The notes under the pieces were generated by a model. The model made no database searches, was not told where the DNA came from, and was given only the letters and a program-made list of their open reading frames with translations. From Bacillus sp. ISL-7 (GTDB lineage: Bacteria; Bacillota; Bacilli; Bacillales_B; DSM-18226), in contig NZ_JAGGQW010000047.1 of assembly GCF_018613065.1 (NCBI RefSeq), forward strand, positions 1-64,000: a stretch of 64,000 nt of DNA, read 5' to 3'. A program made the translations under genes and the position numbers. The first letter of the stretch is position 1. The number at the start of each line of letters is the position of its first letter. Positions 39,157-47,452 of the stretch are shown here, one piece after another.

Positions 39157-40416
39157 TTAAAGAGCCTTGTTTTGTTCCGCTTTAAGCAATTCGGGATATC
39201 CATAGCTTCCGTGCTCGCTCATATCTAAGCCCATAATCTCTTCTTCTTCTGTGACACGCAAGCCATTCATTGCTTTTTTAATAATGGCAAGCAAGATAAA
39301 GGATGCGACCAAGGCGAAGGCACCAGAGGCGATAACGCCTAATGCTTGAACCCCGAGCTGATGGAAGCCGCCACCATAAAATAATCCAGGTTTTCCGACC
39401 GTGGCTAATTCTTTTGTTGCAAAGAAACCAGTTGATAACGTTCCCCAGACACCAGCCGTACCATGTACAGATAGTGCTGCGATTGGATCATCAATTCCTT
39501 TTTTCTCAAAGAAGTGAATACTATAAAATACAAGAATACCAGAGATAAAACCAATCAGGACAGCGGCCCAAGTATCAACAAATGCACAAGAAGCAGTAAT
39601 CGCTACAAGGCCTGCTAATGCACCATTTAACATCATTGGAACATCTGCCTTACCCAATACGATCCAAGAGATAATCATTGCGGCAACGGTACCAGCAGCA
39701 GCACCAAGGTTTGTGTTTAATGCGACAAAGCCAAAGAAACCTTTGTCAACGGATAATGTACTGCCCGCGTTAAATCCGAACCATCCAACCCATAAGAGTA
39801 AAACACTTAGTGCTGTAAATACTTGGTTATGACCAGCTAGATTATTGGCGGAACCATCTTTATTAAATTTTCCGATACGTGGTTTTAATAGAATCGTAGC
39901 TGCCAGTGCAGCCATAGCACCAGTTAAGTGAACAACGGTGGAACCGGCGAAGTCTTGTTGACCAATCTCTGCTAACCAGCCGCCGCCCCAAATCCAGTGA
40001 GCGATTGGAGGATAAACAATAACAGAAAATAATACAGCGAATACGAGATAGACACCTAATTTTGCTCGTTCAGCAAACCCGCCAAATGCAATTGTTAAGG
40101 AAATACCTGCAAAAGCTAATTGGAATAAAAAGAAAACAGAACCAGAAAGTGATAAACTATCGATATCATAGCCTGAGTATAAGAAGTCAGAAAGGCCTAT
40201 AAGTGCATTTCCTTTTCCGAAAATTAATCCAAATCCAACTGCCCAAAATACAATTGAGCTAATACTAAATGTGAGAATGGTTTTACCAGCAATATGTCCT
40301 GCATTTTTCATTCGGGTGGAACCTGTTTCTAACAGGATGAACCCGCCGATCATTAAAATGACAAGTATCGCTCCTAGCATTACCCAAAGACTGTTCATTA
40401 AGAATAAAGTATCCAT
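39157..40416 (-). CDS. amtB: Ammonium transporter
   Basis: A 419-residue Amt/Rh channel with eleven hydrophobic helices. Recognisable parts are the start LWVMLGAILVILMIGGFILLE, the gate phenylalanines in FQLAFAGISLTIAFGGFAER, the pore His in TVVHLTGAMAALAA, WVGWFGFNAGS and the second pore His in ALSVHGTAGVWG. AAAGGGGGAG precedes the ATG. Called nrgA in B. subtilis, where a PII gene follows; here DUF294 follows. TnrA boxes lie directly upstream. Confidence 0.96.
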   Translation of the reverse strand: MDTLFLMNSLWVMLGAILVILMIGGFILLETGSTRMKNAGHIAGKTILTFSISSIVFWAVGFGLIFGKGNALIGLSDFLYSGYDIDSLSLSGSVFFLFQLAFAGISLTIAFGGFAERAKLGVYLVFAVLFSVIVYPPIAHWIWGGGWLAEIGQQDFAGSTVVHLTGAMAALAATILLKPRIGKFNKDGSANNLAGHNQVFTALSVLLLWVGWFGFNAGSTLSVDKGFFGFVALNTNLGAAAGTVAAMIISWIVLGKADVPMMLNGALAGLVAITASCAFVDTWAAVLIGFISGILVFYSIHFFEKKGIDDPIAALSVHGTAGVWGTLSTGFFATKELATVGKPGLFYGGGFHQLGVQALGVIASGAFALVASFILLAIIKKAMNGLRVTEEEEIMGLDMSEHGSYGYPELLKAEQNKAL

Positions 40417-40438
40417 TTTTTCTCCCCCTTTTAAATGA

Positions 40439-40521
40439 TGTTAGTTTTCTTAACATTCGGTATGTTAGTATTCTTACATGATTCCGAATTAGTTTCTATA
40501 AATTTGGAAGATAATCTAACA
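40439..40521 (-). promoter_or_regulatory. Cluster of three TnrA-type boxes before amtB
   Basis: TGTTA-N7-TAACA at 40439-40455 is perfect. TGTTA-N6-TTACA at 40463-40478 is one base short in the spacer. TGGAA-N7-TAACA at 40505-40521 has one mismatch. Centres are at about 40447, 40470 and 40513. The farthest one is where an activating site would sit for a start near 40463. Confidence 0.65.
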
Positions 40522-40582
40522 TGGTTTTTGATAATGAGGCATAACCCCAGCTTTTTGTCTGAACGGAGGGAGAAAAGTGCGA

Positions 40583-40616
40583 TAAAAAATCCCATTCTCT
40601 ATAGAAGGAATGGGAT
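40583..40616 (-). terminator. Terminator of tnrA
   Basis: ATCCCATTC/GAATGGGAT perfect 9-bp stem followed on the minus strand by TTTTTTA. Confidence 0.9.
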
Positions 40617-40630
40617 TGAAGGTTAGCTCC

Positions 40631-40957
40631 TTACTTTTTCCGTATACCAAATTGGGCGTTTAATTGCCCTTGAATCATCTTTCTGCGTACATCTTCTTGG
40701 TTGTGTTTCTTTTGTTCACGAAGCATTTCTTTCCTAATATCATGTGTTTGAATTCCGTCTTCAATTTTATTGGCAATATCCATCAATAGTTCAACATCTG
40801 AAAATGAAAATTTGCGGCTTCCTCCAGCAGACCTTTCAGGGAAAATAAGCTTTCGTTCTTCGTAATATCGTATTTGTCGTTCGGAGAGACCGGTGAGGTC
40901 CCGAACAATTCCAATTGTAATCACTTTTTTATCTTTATATGATATGTCTTTTCCCAT
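40631..40957 (-). CDS. tnrA: Nitrogen regulator TnrA (MerR family)
   Basis: A 108-residue MerR-type regulator that activates and represses nitrogen genes when released by feedback-inhibited glutamine synthetase. The HTH core [20 protein letters not shown] and [20 protein letters not shown] is close to B. subtilis TnrA/GlnR. The C-terminal end [12 protein letters not shown] fits TnrA, whose tail binds glutamine synthetase. It is monocistronic, unlike glnR, which precedes glnA. A perfect TnrA box upstream indicates autoregulation. Confidence 0.92.
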   Translation of the reverse strand: MGKDISYKDKKVITIGIVRDLTGLSERQIRYYEERKLIFPERSAGGSRKFSFSDVELLMDIANKIEDGIQTHDIRKEMLREQKKHNQEDVRRKMIQGQLNAQFGIRKK

Positions 40958-41021
40958 TTTTGCCTCTCACCACACCCTGTTGTTTCAATATTTAATCAAT
41001 TTGTTAATTTAATATATTATA

Positions 41022-41038
41022 TGTTAGATTTTCTTACA
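41022..41038 (-). promoter_or_regulatory. TnrA box upstream of tnrA
   Basis: TGTTA-GATTTTC-TTACA is a perfect match to TGTNA-N7-TNACA. A TAAATA at 40989-40994 can serve as -10, placing the box centre near -48. Confidence 0.75.
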
Positions 41039-41101
41039 TTGGACTGGGTATTCAAACCATTTTACTTGTTTTTCAGAAGAAATTTCTATGGAGTGCATTC
41101 G

Positions 41102-41266
41102 TCATGATTTTGTTGGGGAAAATATTTTTTTGTATAGGCTTTCCAGTTCATTGAAGGTAAGAGAGTGAAGCTCGTGGTCAGAAGAATAAGACATGCCTGA
41201 GTCTAACAACTTCTTAATATAAAACTGCCTAAGGCGTTCGAGTCCTTTACGCAAATGAGTGGCCAA
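41102..41266 (-). CDS. FbpA-like (Fur-regulated basic protein) micro-protein
   Basis: A 54-residue frame starting TTG with AAGGGGTGA upstream. The sequence LRKGLERLRQFYIKKLLDSG and the ending LHSLTFNELESLYKK follow the Fur-regulated basic protein pattern (a basic helix, a linker, then L-x-LTF-x-ELE). In B. subtilis FbpA-C act in the iron-sparing response. I did not find a Fur box nearby, so regulation by iron is not shown. The overlapping ATG in another frame encodes only eight codons. Confidence 0.6.
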   Translation of the reverse strand: MATHLRKGLERLRQFYIKKLLDSGMSYSSDHELHSLTFNELESLYKKIFSPTKS

Positions 41267-41291
41267 CTTTCATCACCCCTTCAAACTGAAA

Positions 41292-41429
41292 TTAATAATT
41301 TTGAAGTCTTCTTAAAAGTTCATTCGCCTGAGATCCCATTGTTTTCATGAGTTCTTCATACAACTCATCTCTTAATTTATCTAATTGAAGGATTCTTTCA
41401 GCTAGTTTAATATCAATTTTTCGATACAT
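41292..41429 (-). CDS. Micro-protein of unknown function (45 aa)
   Basis: A short, helical, charged frame: MYRKIDIKLAERILQLDKLR, then DELYEELMKTMGSQANELLRRLQNY. The AAGGAAG site precedes the ATG. It lies 25 nt upstream of the FbpA-like gene on the same strand and is probably co-transcribed with it. No family recognised. Confidence 0.55.
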   Translation of the reverse strand: MYRKIDIKLAERILQLDKLRDELYEELMKTMGSQANELLRRLQNY

Positions 41430-41573
41430 TGAAATCTTCCTTTCTTTCTTGTTTATAATGAAAAGTTAACTGAATTTTTGGTTCTTGTCAGTGGTTTTGT
41501 TAGATAAACTGACAGGAATTTTAAATCGTCATCTAAGATTGGGTAAAAGAATCTGACGATGTATATTTGGAAG

Positions 41574-41599
41574 CAAAAAGAACCGGGCGCATGCCCGGT
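41574..41599 (-). terminator. Terminator of the QPEQ-repeat protein
   Basis: ACCGGGC/GCCCGGT perfect stem with a T-rich tail on the minus strand. Confidence 0.88.
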
Positions 41600-41613
41600 C
41601 CTTAGATTTTCTC

Positions 41614-41997
41614 TTAGTATTCTCCATCAAATGGTGTGAATGGGAAATTAAATCTTCTTTCAACTGCACGAAGGCGTTGATTCACGCGTTGGAGTCTACG
41701 GTCGATTTGGGCTACTTGGCGTTGTAGTTGATTGATCTCCCTTTCTTGACGCTCATTCGCCCTCTCCAGTTGATTCAGTCTGCGCTCAACCTGCTGTGGC
41801 TGCCTTGCTGGGTCATATTGTTCAGGTTGAAGATAGGGATTAAATGGCTCTGCTGGAGCATAGGGATTCATTTGCTCTTGTTGATCATAGGAAATAAATT
41901 GTTCTGGTTGACCATAGTAATTCATTTGTTCTGGTTGTACATAGGCATTATAATCAACCGGCATTTGTGGCATTTGATAATAACCATACGGATTCAT
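41614..41997 (-). CDS. Tyr/Pro/Gln repeat protein with C-terminal coiled coil (probable spore or surface protein)
   Basis: A 127-residue protein. Residues 1-65 are low-complexity, with about five degenerate ten-residue units around N-x-Y-x-QPEQ (VQPEQMNYYGQPEQFISYDQ, then LQPEQYDP). Residues 68-115 are a heptad coil (VERRLNQLERANERQEREIN) rich in Arg and Gln. It ends FPFTPFDGEY. The Tyr/Gln-rich part recalls Bacillus spore-coat proteins, but I know no exact family. It has its own terminator; GGAGAG precedes the ATG. Confidence 0.65.
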   Translation of the reverse strand: MNPYGYYQMPQMPVDYNAYVQPEQMNYYGQPEQFISYDQQEQMNPYAPAEPFNPYLQPEQYDPARQPQQVERRLNQLERANERQEREINQLQRQVAQIDRRLQRVNQRLRAVERRFNFPFTPFDGEY

Positions 41998-42214
41998 TGG
42001 GCATCTCTCCTTATGTGGTAAATACCCTATAGATTATGTAGGTGTATAGGAGGTGTATCGGCGAATGCCCATGACAAAGTCATCTCAAGAAAAAGAATAT
42101 GCAATGTAAAAAGGAGGATCCAGGAGTAATAGATGGAAATAAAAGAAGTTATTATTCTACGATGCTAAACACTTCAGGTTATTACAGTATTAATATGGTA
42201 AAATATTTAAAATA

Positions 42215-42262
42215 TTGAATATAAAGTCAAAACAGGGTATAATCATGTATATTCGGAATATT
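42215..42262 (+). promoter_or_regulatory. Promoter and CodY-like palindrome of the amino-acid ABC operon
   Basis: TTGAAT, 17 nt, TATAAT at 42215-42243. The 13-bp palindrome ATATTCGGAATAT lies inside 42248-42262, at the expected start site, and matches the CodY box at 11 of 15 positions. The rest of 41998-42314 shows nothing firmer than two very short frames behind AGGAGG-like sites. Confidence 0.6.
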
Positions 42263-42314
42263 ATCAATTCTTACAATAATTACTTTTATAAAAAAACATT
42301 GGAGGTCTGAACAA

Positions 42315-43136
42315 ATGAAGAAATTTAAACTATTTTCAACTGTATTAATGGCAGCACTACTCTTAGTTCTTTCAGCTTGTGGAACGAGTAAGAGTACAAG
42401 CACAACAACTGGGGGAGACGGGGAAAAGAAGACATTGCGTGTGGTAACAGATGCCGCCTATGCACCGTTTGAATACCAGGATAAAGGGGAAGTTGTCGGT
42501 TTTGATATTGATTTTATCAATGCAGTGGCAAAAGAAGCTGGTTATAAAATTAAGGTGGAGCATGTTGGCTGGGATCCAATTTTTGTTGAATTAGATAAGA
42601 AAATCGCTGACATTGGACTTTCCGCCATCACCATCAACGATGAAAGAAAACAAACCTATGATTTTTCAGTACCTTACTTTTTATCAACCAATAAAATCTT
42701 AGTTCCAAAAGATAGTGATATTAAGAGTGCAGCAGATTTAAAGAATAATAAAACGGTAGCCGTTCAAAATGCAACAACTGGACAAGAAGCAGTTGAAGGT
42801 CTTTTAGGCAAAAATAGCGATAAAATCAAAAAGTTTGAAAATAATAACCTAGCAATCTTAGAACTAAAAAGCGGCGGAGCAGATGCTGTAGTTGCTGATA
42901 ACACAGTTATCGAGCAATATGCAAAAAACAACCCGAAAGATAATTTTGTTGTCATTGAAGATTCAAGTGCTTTTGCTAAGGAATTTTACGGATTAATGTT
43001 TCCAAAGGGAAGCAAGATTAAAGCAGACTTTGATAAAGCTGTAAAAGCGGTTATTGATAACGGAACGTATGCAGATGTATACAAGAAGTGGTTTAAAGTA
43101 GAACCAGATACCCAAATCTTAAAGGATCAGCAGTAA
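42315..43136 (+). CDS. Amino-acid ABC transporter, substrate-binding lipoprotein
   Basis: A 273-residue lipoprotein of the SBP_bac_3 family. Signal peptide and lipobox LVLSACG (Cys at about 21). The mature start LRVVTDAAYAPFEYQDKGEVVGFDIDFINAVAKE and ADIGLSAITINDERKQTYDFS are typical of polar/basic amino-acid binders such as ArtP/GlnH. GGAGGT precedes the ATG. First gene of a three-gene importer; an intercistronic terminator follows. Confidence 0.9.
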   Translation: MKKFKLFSTVLMAALLLVLSACGTSKSTSTTTGGDGEKKTLRVVTDAAYAPFEYQDKGEVVGFDIDFINAVAKEAGYKIKVEHVGWDPIFVELDKKIADIGLSAITINDERKQTYDFSVPYFLSTNKILVPKDSDIKSAADLKNNKTVAVQNATTGQEAVEGLLGKNSDKIKKFENNNLAILELKSGGADAVVADNTVIEQYAKNNPKDNFVVIEDSSAFAKEFYGLMFPKGSKIKADFDKAVKAVIDNGTYADVYKKWFKVEPDTQILKDQQ

Positions 43137-43147
43137 TATTGCTTATT

Positions 43148-43185
43148 AAATTGCGTAACTCTTACTTAGCAGTTACGCAATTTTT
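43148..43185 (+). terminator. Partial terminator between binding protein and permease genes
   Basis: AAATTGCGTAACT/AGTTACGCAATTT, a perfect 13-bp stem followed by five T. It probably reduces transcription into the permease and ATPase genes, giving excess binding protein. Confidence 0.85.
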
Positions 43186-43235
43186 GCTAGTTAGATTCGA
43201 TAATTAGCTTGTTGTTTAATAGGGGGATTTAAAGT

Positions 43236-43892
43236 ATGGATTTTCGTTGGGATATTTTAGTTGAATATGCTCCTTTTTTTCTTAAAGGAACAATATTAAC
43301 CATTGGGCTTTCAATCGCAAGCATTTTGATTGGTACCATTCTTGGCTTATTCATCGGATTAGGGAAAATAATGAAAAATAAGCTCCTCGCCTGGCCTTTT
43401 ACCATTTACATTACCTTTTTTCGAGGTACACCATTACTTGTTCAAATATTATTAATCCATTTTGCCGTCGTACCTCTTTTTCTTGGAAAAACAAGTCCTA
43501 TTTTAGCTGCAATTCTTACTCTATCATTAAACGCTGCGGCATATATCGCTGAAATCTTCCGTGCGGGAATTCAATCGATTGATCGGGGCCAGATGGAGGC
43601 AGCTCGTTCTTTAGGGATGAATCATGTACAAGCTATGCGGTATATCATCCTCCCGCAATCCTTTAAACGAATGATTCCACCGCTTGGAAATGAATTTATC
43701 GTCTTAATAAAAGAGTCATCGCTGGCGGCTCTTATTGCAGCCCCTGAACTTATGTATTGGGGACGAGCCATGCAGGGACAGTATTTCCGAGTCTGGGAAC
43801 CGTATCTTGCGGCCGCAGTTATTTATCTTGTGTTAACACTTTCCTTAAGCTTCCTGTTAAATCTTCTTGAAAGGAGGTTGGCAACCGAATGA
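43236..43892 (+). CDS. Amino-acid ABC transporter permease
   Basis: A 218-residue His/Glu/Gln/Arg-type permease with five membrane segments. The family start [20 protein letters not shown] and the cytoplasmic coupling loop [20 protein letters not shown] near residue 125 are clear. The 3' end overlaps the ATPase start by 4 nt. Confidence 0.93.
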   Translation: MDFRWDILVEYAPFFLKGTILTIGLSIASILIGTILGLFIGLGKIMKNKLLAWPFTIYITFFRGTPLLVQILLIHFAVVPLFLGKTSPILAAILTLSLNAAAYIAEIFRAGIQSIDRGQMEAARSLGMNHVQAMRYIILPQSFKRMIPPLGNEFIVLIKESSLAALIAAPELMYWGRAMQGQYFRVWEPYLAAAVIYLVLTLSLSFLLNLLERRLATE

Positions 43893-44611
43893 TTCAGGTA
43901 AAGAATTTAAAAAAATCCTTTGGCAAAAACGAAGTCCTCAAGGACATCAATGTTACAGTCAAGAATCAAGAAGTAGTCGTGGTAATTGGACCTTCGGGTT
44001 CCGGAAAATCAACATTTCTTCGCTGCATAAATATGCTAGAAACGATTACCGGTGGTCATGTCTTAATTGAAGGAATCGATTTGACGGACAAAAAAACAGA
44101 TATCAATAAAGTACGTACAGAAGTGGGAATGGTTTTTCAGCAATTCAATCTTTTTCCGCATAAAAAAGTGATTGAAAATATAATGCTTGCACCAATGAAA
44201 GTAAGAAATATTCCAAAGGAAAAAGCGAGAGCTAAGGGGTTGGACCTTTTACGGAAAGTTGGATTAGAGGATAAGGCAGATGCCTATCCCGATTCTTTAT
44301 CAGGCGGGCAAAAGCAGCGGGTTGCGATTGCAAGGGCACTAGCAATGGAGCCGAAAATTATGCTTTTTGATGAACCGACGTCTGCACTCGACCCTGAAAT
44401 GGTTGGCGAGGTACTTGAGGTTATGAAGGACCTAGCTAAAGAAGGAATGACGATGGTGGTTGTGACACATGAAATGGGCTTTGCCAAAGAAGTTGGCGAT
44501 CGGGTTATATTTATGGATGGCGGATTGATTGTCGAAGAAAATGTTCCGAACGAATTATTTGATCATCCGAAGGAAGAACGGACAAAGGCGTTTTTAAGTA
44601 AGGTTTTATAA
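43889..44611 (+). CDS. Amino-acid ABC transporter ATP-binding protein
   Basis: A 240-residue ATPase of the polar amino-acid class. Walker [10 protein letters not shown] near residue 32, Q-loop [10 protein letters not shown], signature [15 protein letters not shown] near 136, Walker [15 protein letters not shown], and H-loop [10 protein letters not shown]. Size and order (binding protein, permease, ATPase) fit the ArtPQR/GlnHPQ type; the exact substrate is not decided. Confidence 0.95.
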   Translation: MIQVKNLKKSFGKNEVLKDINVTVKNQEVVVVIGPSGSGKSTFLRCINMLETITGGHVLIEGIDLTDKKTDINKVRTEVGMVFQQFNLFPHKKVIENIMLAPMKVRNIPKEKARAKGLDLLRKVGLEDKADAYPDSLSGGQKQRVAIARALAMEPKIMLFDEPTSALDPEMVGEVLEVMKDLAKEGMTMVVVTHEMGFAKEVGDRVIFMDGGLIVEENVPNELFDHPKEERTKAFLSKVL

Positions 44612-44613
44612 CG

Positions 44614-44641
44614 AAAAGGGAGGCTCAAAGCCTCCTTTTTG
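44614..44641 (+). terminator. Terminator of the ABC importer operon
   Basis: GGAGGCT/AGCCTCC with A-rich and T-rich flanks, ending in five T. Confidence 0.9.
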
Positions 44642-44698
44642 TTATTTCCTCGAATGCCATCTAGTTTTTATAGGTGGTCATTTCTATTACTCCTTTCT

Positions 44699-45205
44699 TT
44701 ATTCAAAGTCAAAAACATCCACAATCCGGTCTGCTTTTAGCCGGTTTTGACACAGTTTAAATAATTGTCCCAAAAATACTTCAACCTCAAGTAATGTAGA
44801 AGGCAGTTTGATTTGAACGGTTGTTGAACCAAACATTTGTTTAAAATAGGCTTTTCTTTGGTCATTTTTTCCATCCCGTTTAAATGGTTTGTATCCCCAG
44901 ACAATATGAGGCACCCCATCAATTTCTTGGATTTGTCGTATCTCTGCGCAGGTTGTGGACCGATCATGTGCATAAATGACTAAATAATAGTTGTCATTAC
45001 GATGCCAATCAATGAATAAAAAATAATAACCCGTATCGCTATCTGGCCTGGTTACCTCATATGCTGCTAACGTTGGTTTTCCATTAGTCCATTGATGAAA
45101 CTTTTGGAGGCTTCCACCTGTAATTTCAAGTTGTTTAATCTCATAGGCCGATGAATTAGAGGATTCGATACAGTTAGCTAAAAATATAGCTTGTTCCTTT
45201 TCCAA
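44699..45205 (-). CDS. Hypothetical protein (168 aa)
   Basis: Cytoplasmic protein of mixed alpha/beta appearance without signal peptide or membrane helix. It has an aromatic strand region GYYFLFIDWHRNDNYYLVIY and a basic stretch KPFKRDGKNDQRKAYFK. I do not recognise the family. It is a single gene convergent with the ABC importer. AAAGGGGAAA precedes the ATG. Confidence 0.65.
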   Translation of the reverse strand: MEKEQAIFLANCIESSNSSAYEIKQLEITGGSLQKFHQWTNGKPTLAAYEVTRPDSDTGYYFLFIDWHRNDNYYLVIYAHDRSTTCAEIRQIQEIDGVPHIVWGYKPFKRDGKNDQRKAYFKQMFGSTTVQIKLPSTLLEVEVFLGQLFKLCQNRLKADRIVDVFDFE

Positions 45206-45363
45206 CTTAGATTTCCCCTTTATGTATTTGAACCAATTATACTTTGAAAGTAGATGAAAAAGAAAGAATGTCCAAATTTAACTTAAACTTATATTTAACT
45301 GAATTAGAAAGTGGTATAATTTATTTATTGACTATTCTGAAAAATAAACCAGGAGGTTATTTG

Positions 45364-47043
45364 ATGAATTTTTACAAAGATGATTTGCAGTTTCAATCCT
45401 TGCTTAAAGAGTTACTCGATCAACCCTTTTTTGAATATGCAGACAAGGAGTTAACTGTCTTTGGTGAGAAATGTGCAACTGCTATCGATGATCGGGCAAG
45501 GTTTACGGACCGGGAAGGACAGCCGCGCTTAAACAAATATGATGCCTATGGTGAAGATATTTCTGAAGTATGGGTGAACGAGGGCTACAGAAGAACCGTT
45601 GAAGAAACTTACAATACTGGAATAGTTGGTTATGTTCATAAAGAAATTCCTGGACTCGGGGAAAAAGGAAATTACATATATTCTTATGCACAAGGGTATC
45701 TTCTCTCGCAAACAGAGCCTGGATTTTACTGTCCAGTCACATTGTCGATGGCTACTGCTTATTTACTTAACCAATATGCTTCGAAAGAAATGAAGGAGCA
45801 ATTTTTGCCGCATGTCCTCTCAACAGGTGAAGTTCCACACTATGAGGGTGCGACATTTTTAACAGAGCGTCAAGGAGGCTCCGATGTCGGTGCGAATGAG
45901 ACGAAAGCTGTTGAAGAAGGAGATCATTTCAAACTTTATGGAGAAAAGTACTTTGCCTCCAATGCCGGTATGTGCGGGGTCGCTATGATTTTAGCGCGGA
46001 AAGAAGGTGCACCATCAGGAACGAAGGGACTGACTCTATTTGCAGTGCCATGGCGAAACCAGGACGGAACACTTAATGGGATTCGTATTCGCCGTTTAAA
46101 AGATAAACTCGGTGTCAGGGGAGTCCCTTCTGCTGAGGTAGAATTTGATGGCGCAGATGCCTTTGTTGTGGGCGATCCAGCGAAAGGTTTTTACTATATG
46201 ATGGAAGCTCTAAATCTATCAAGAGTCTGCAATGCCGTTGCCTCATTAGGAATTATGAGAAGAGCTTATTATGAAGCAAAGGAATATGCTTTAAAAAGGG
46301 ATGCGTTCGGAAGTAAGCTAGCAAACTATCCAATGGTCAAGGACACGCTGACACGGCTTGCAGTAAAGCTGGAAATTGAAACCCGCACCGTTTTTAGCTA
46401 TCTTCCTTTATTTGAGTGCGTTATGAATAATCAAGCAAGTCAAAAGGAGGCCATTCTCAATCGTCTCTACATCGCCCTTTTGAAAAAAGAAACGGCAGAA
46501 CAAGCGATTCATTATGCACATGAAGCGATTGAAATGCACGGCGGGAATGGTTATATCGAAGACTTCGTCACTCCAAGACTATTGCGGGACGCCCAAGTCC
46601 TGACTGTCTGGGAAGGAACGGCCAATATTCTCGGGTTGGAGGTTCTGCGTTTAATCGAGAAGTATAAGGCAGAAGAGCTGTTTTTAGAAGAGATGAGTCA
46701 ACGCTTACGGGGAGTTGCCCATTTGCCATCCGAATGGACTTATTTGGTTGAAAATAAATTAATTCAATTGCGGAACCTATCGAAATCATTACGTACGGCA
46801 TCCGCAGATCATAAAACCTTTCACTCGAAAAAGGCGGCCGAACTTATGGTGAAAATTCTTGAGAGTATTGTCGCGCTTGAACAGGCAGCAAGCGGTGACC
46901 GCCGTGCCCTTATGGTAATGGAGGTATTTTTAGAGGAGACGTGGAAGTCTTCTTACTTGTTCAATGAAGAAATGAGGACAGTCGAATACTTTTCGGAAAT
47001 TGTTTTGAATTCGAAGAGTAAGAAACCTTTATCAGTCAGATAA
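45364..47043 (+). CDS. AidB-like acyl-CoA dehydrogenase
   Basis: A 559-residue flavoprotein; the ATG with AGGAGG upstream is chosen, although the frame is open 120 nt further. The length and TFLTERQGGSDVGANETKA mark the AidB/isovaleryl-CoA dehydrogenase-like branch, which carries an extra C-terminal domain (about 420-559). The FAD motif YFASNAGMCGVAMILAR and the ending EMHGGNGYIEDF, then LRDAQVLTVWEGTANI, are present. Substrate unknown. Monocistronic. Confidence 0.88.
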   Translation: MNFYKDDLQFQSLLKELLDQPFFEYADKELTVFGEKCATAIDDRARFTDREGQPRLNKYDAYGEDISEVWVNEGYRRTVEETYNTGIVGYVHKEIPGLGEKGNYIYSYAQGYLLSQTEPGFYCPVTLSMATAYLLNQYASKEMKEQFLPHVLSTGEVPHYEGATFLTERQGGSDVGANETKAVEEGDHFKLYGEKYFASNAGMCGVAMILARKEGAPSGTKGLTLFAVPWRNQDGTLNGIRIRRLKDKLGVRGVPSAEVEFDGADAFVVGDPAKGFYYMMEALNLSRVCNAVASLGIMRRAYYEAKEYALKRDAFGSKLANYPMVKDTLTRLAVKLEIETRTVFSYLPLFECVMNNQASQKEAILNRLYIALLKKETAEQAIHYAHEAIEMHGGNGYIEDFVTPRLLRDAQVLTVWEGTANILGLEVLRLIEKYKAEELFLEEMSQRLRGVAHLPSEWTYLVENKLIQLRNLSKSLRTASADHKTFHSKKAAELMVKILESIVALEQAASGDRRALMVMEVFLEETWKSSYLFNEEMRTVEYFSEIVLNSKSKKPLSVR

Positions 47044-47055
47044 GTGAACTCTATG

Positions 47056-47088
47056 AAGCTTGCCATTTCATGGTGGGCTTATTTTTTT
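47056..47088 (+). terminator. Terminator after the AidB-like gene
   Basis: Interrupted stem AAGC-CCAT/ATGG-GCTT followed by seven T. Confidence 0.75.
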
Positions 47089-47112
47089 AGTTTGATTTGA
47101 AAATAAGAATTC

Positions 47113-47287
47113 ATTTTACGTCTAATAATCAATATTTTCCTAATAATATCCAGCAAATGTAGTAAGTTTCGTTAAATATGTAATAAAAGTCTGAAATTAT
47201 GTAGTAAGTTTCGTAAAATATGTAATAAGAGTATGAAAATATGTAATAAGTTTCGTAAAATATGTAGTAAGTGTCATTAATTATGTT
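47113..47287 (+). repeat. Exact 21-bp-period repeat array upstream of the dynamin gene
   Basis: ATGTARTAAG (or close variant) begins at 47157, 47178, 47199, 47220, 47241 and 47262, a constant 21-bp step, with a further ATG in phase at 47283. The other half of the unit is TTTCGTAAAAT in the best copies, alternating with weaker AGTCTGAAATT-like halves. ATTTTACGTCTAA at 47113 is a related core 44 bp upstream. Stops in all copies exclude coding. The remainder of 47288-47452 holds a TATAAT at about 47350 and no other clear feature. Confidence 0.88.
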
Positions 47288-47452
47288 TCTTTGTCTCCAA
47301 AATGAAATACAAATGACATCCTTTTAAAAAATTGCTCTGGTAGAATCGTATAATTAGGACTTATAATCAGAAAATCCGTCGAATAGTATATAGAATAATT
47401 AGGCCTCTTTTCCATATGAATGACAGAGAGTGGTGTAATTGGAGGGAAAGAT

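Noticed and set aside
42061..42168. Very short frames behind AGGAGG-like sites upstream of the ABC importer
   Set aside because: They encode 14 and 11 codons only and show no conserved pattern; too little to call genes.
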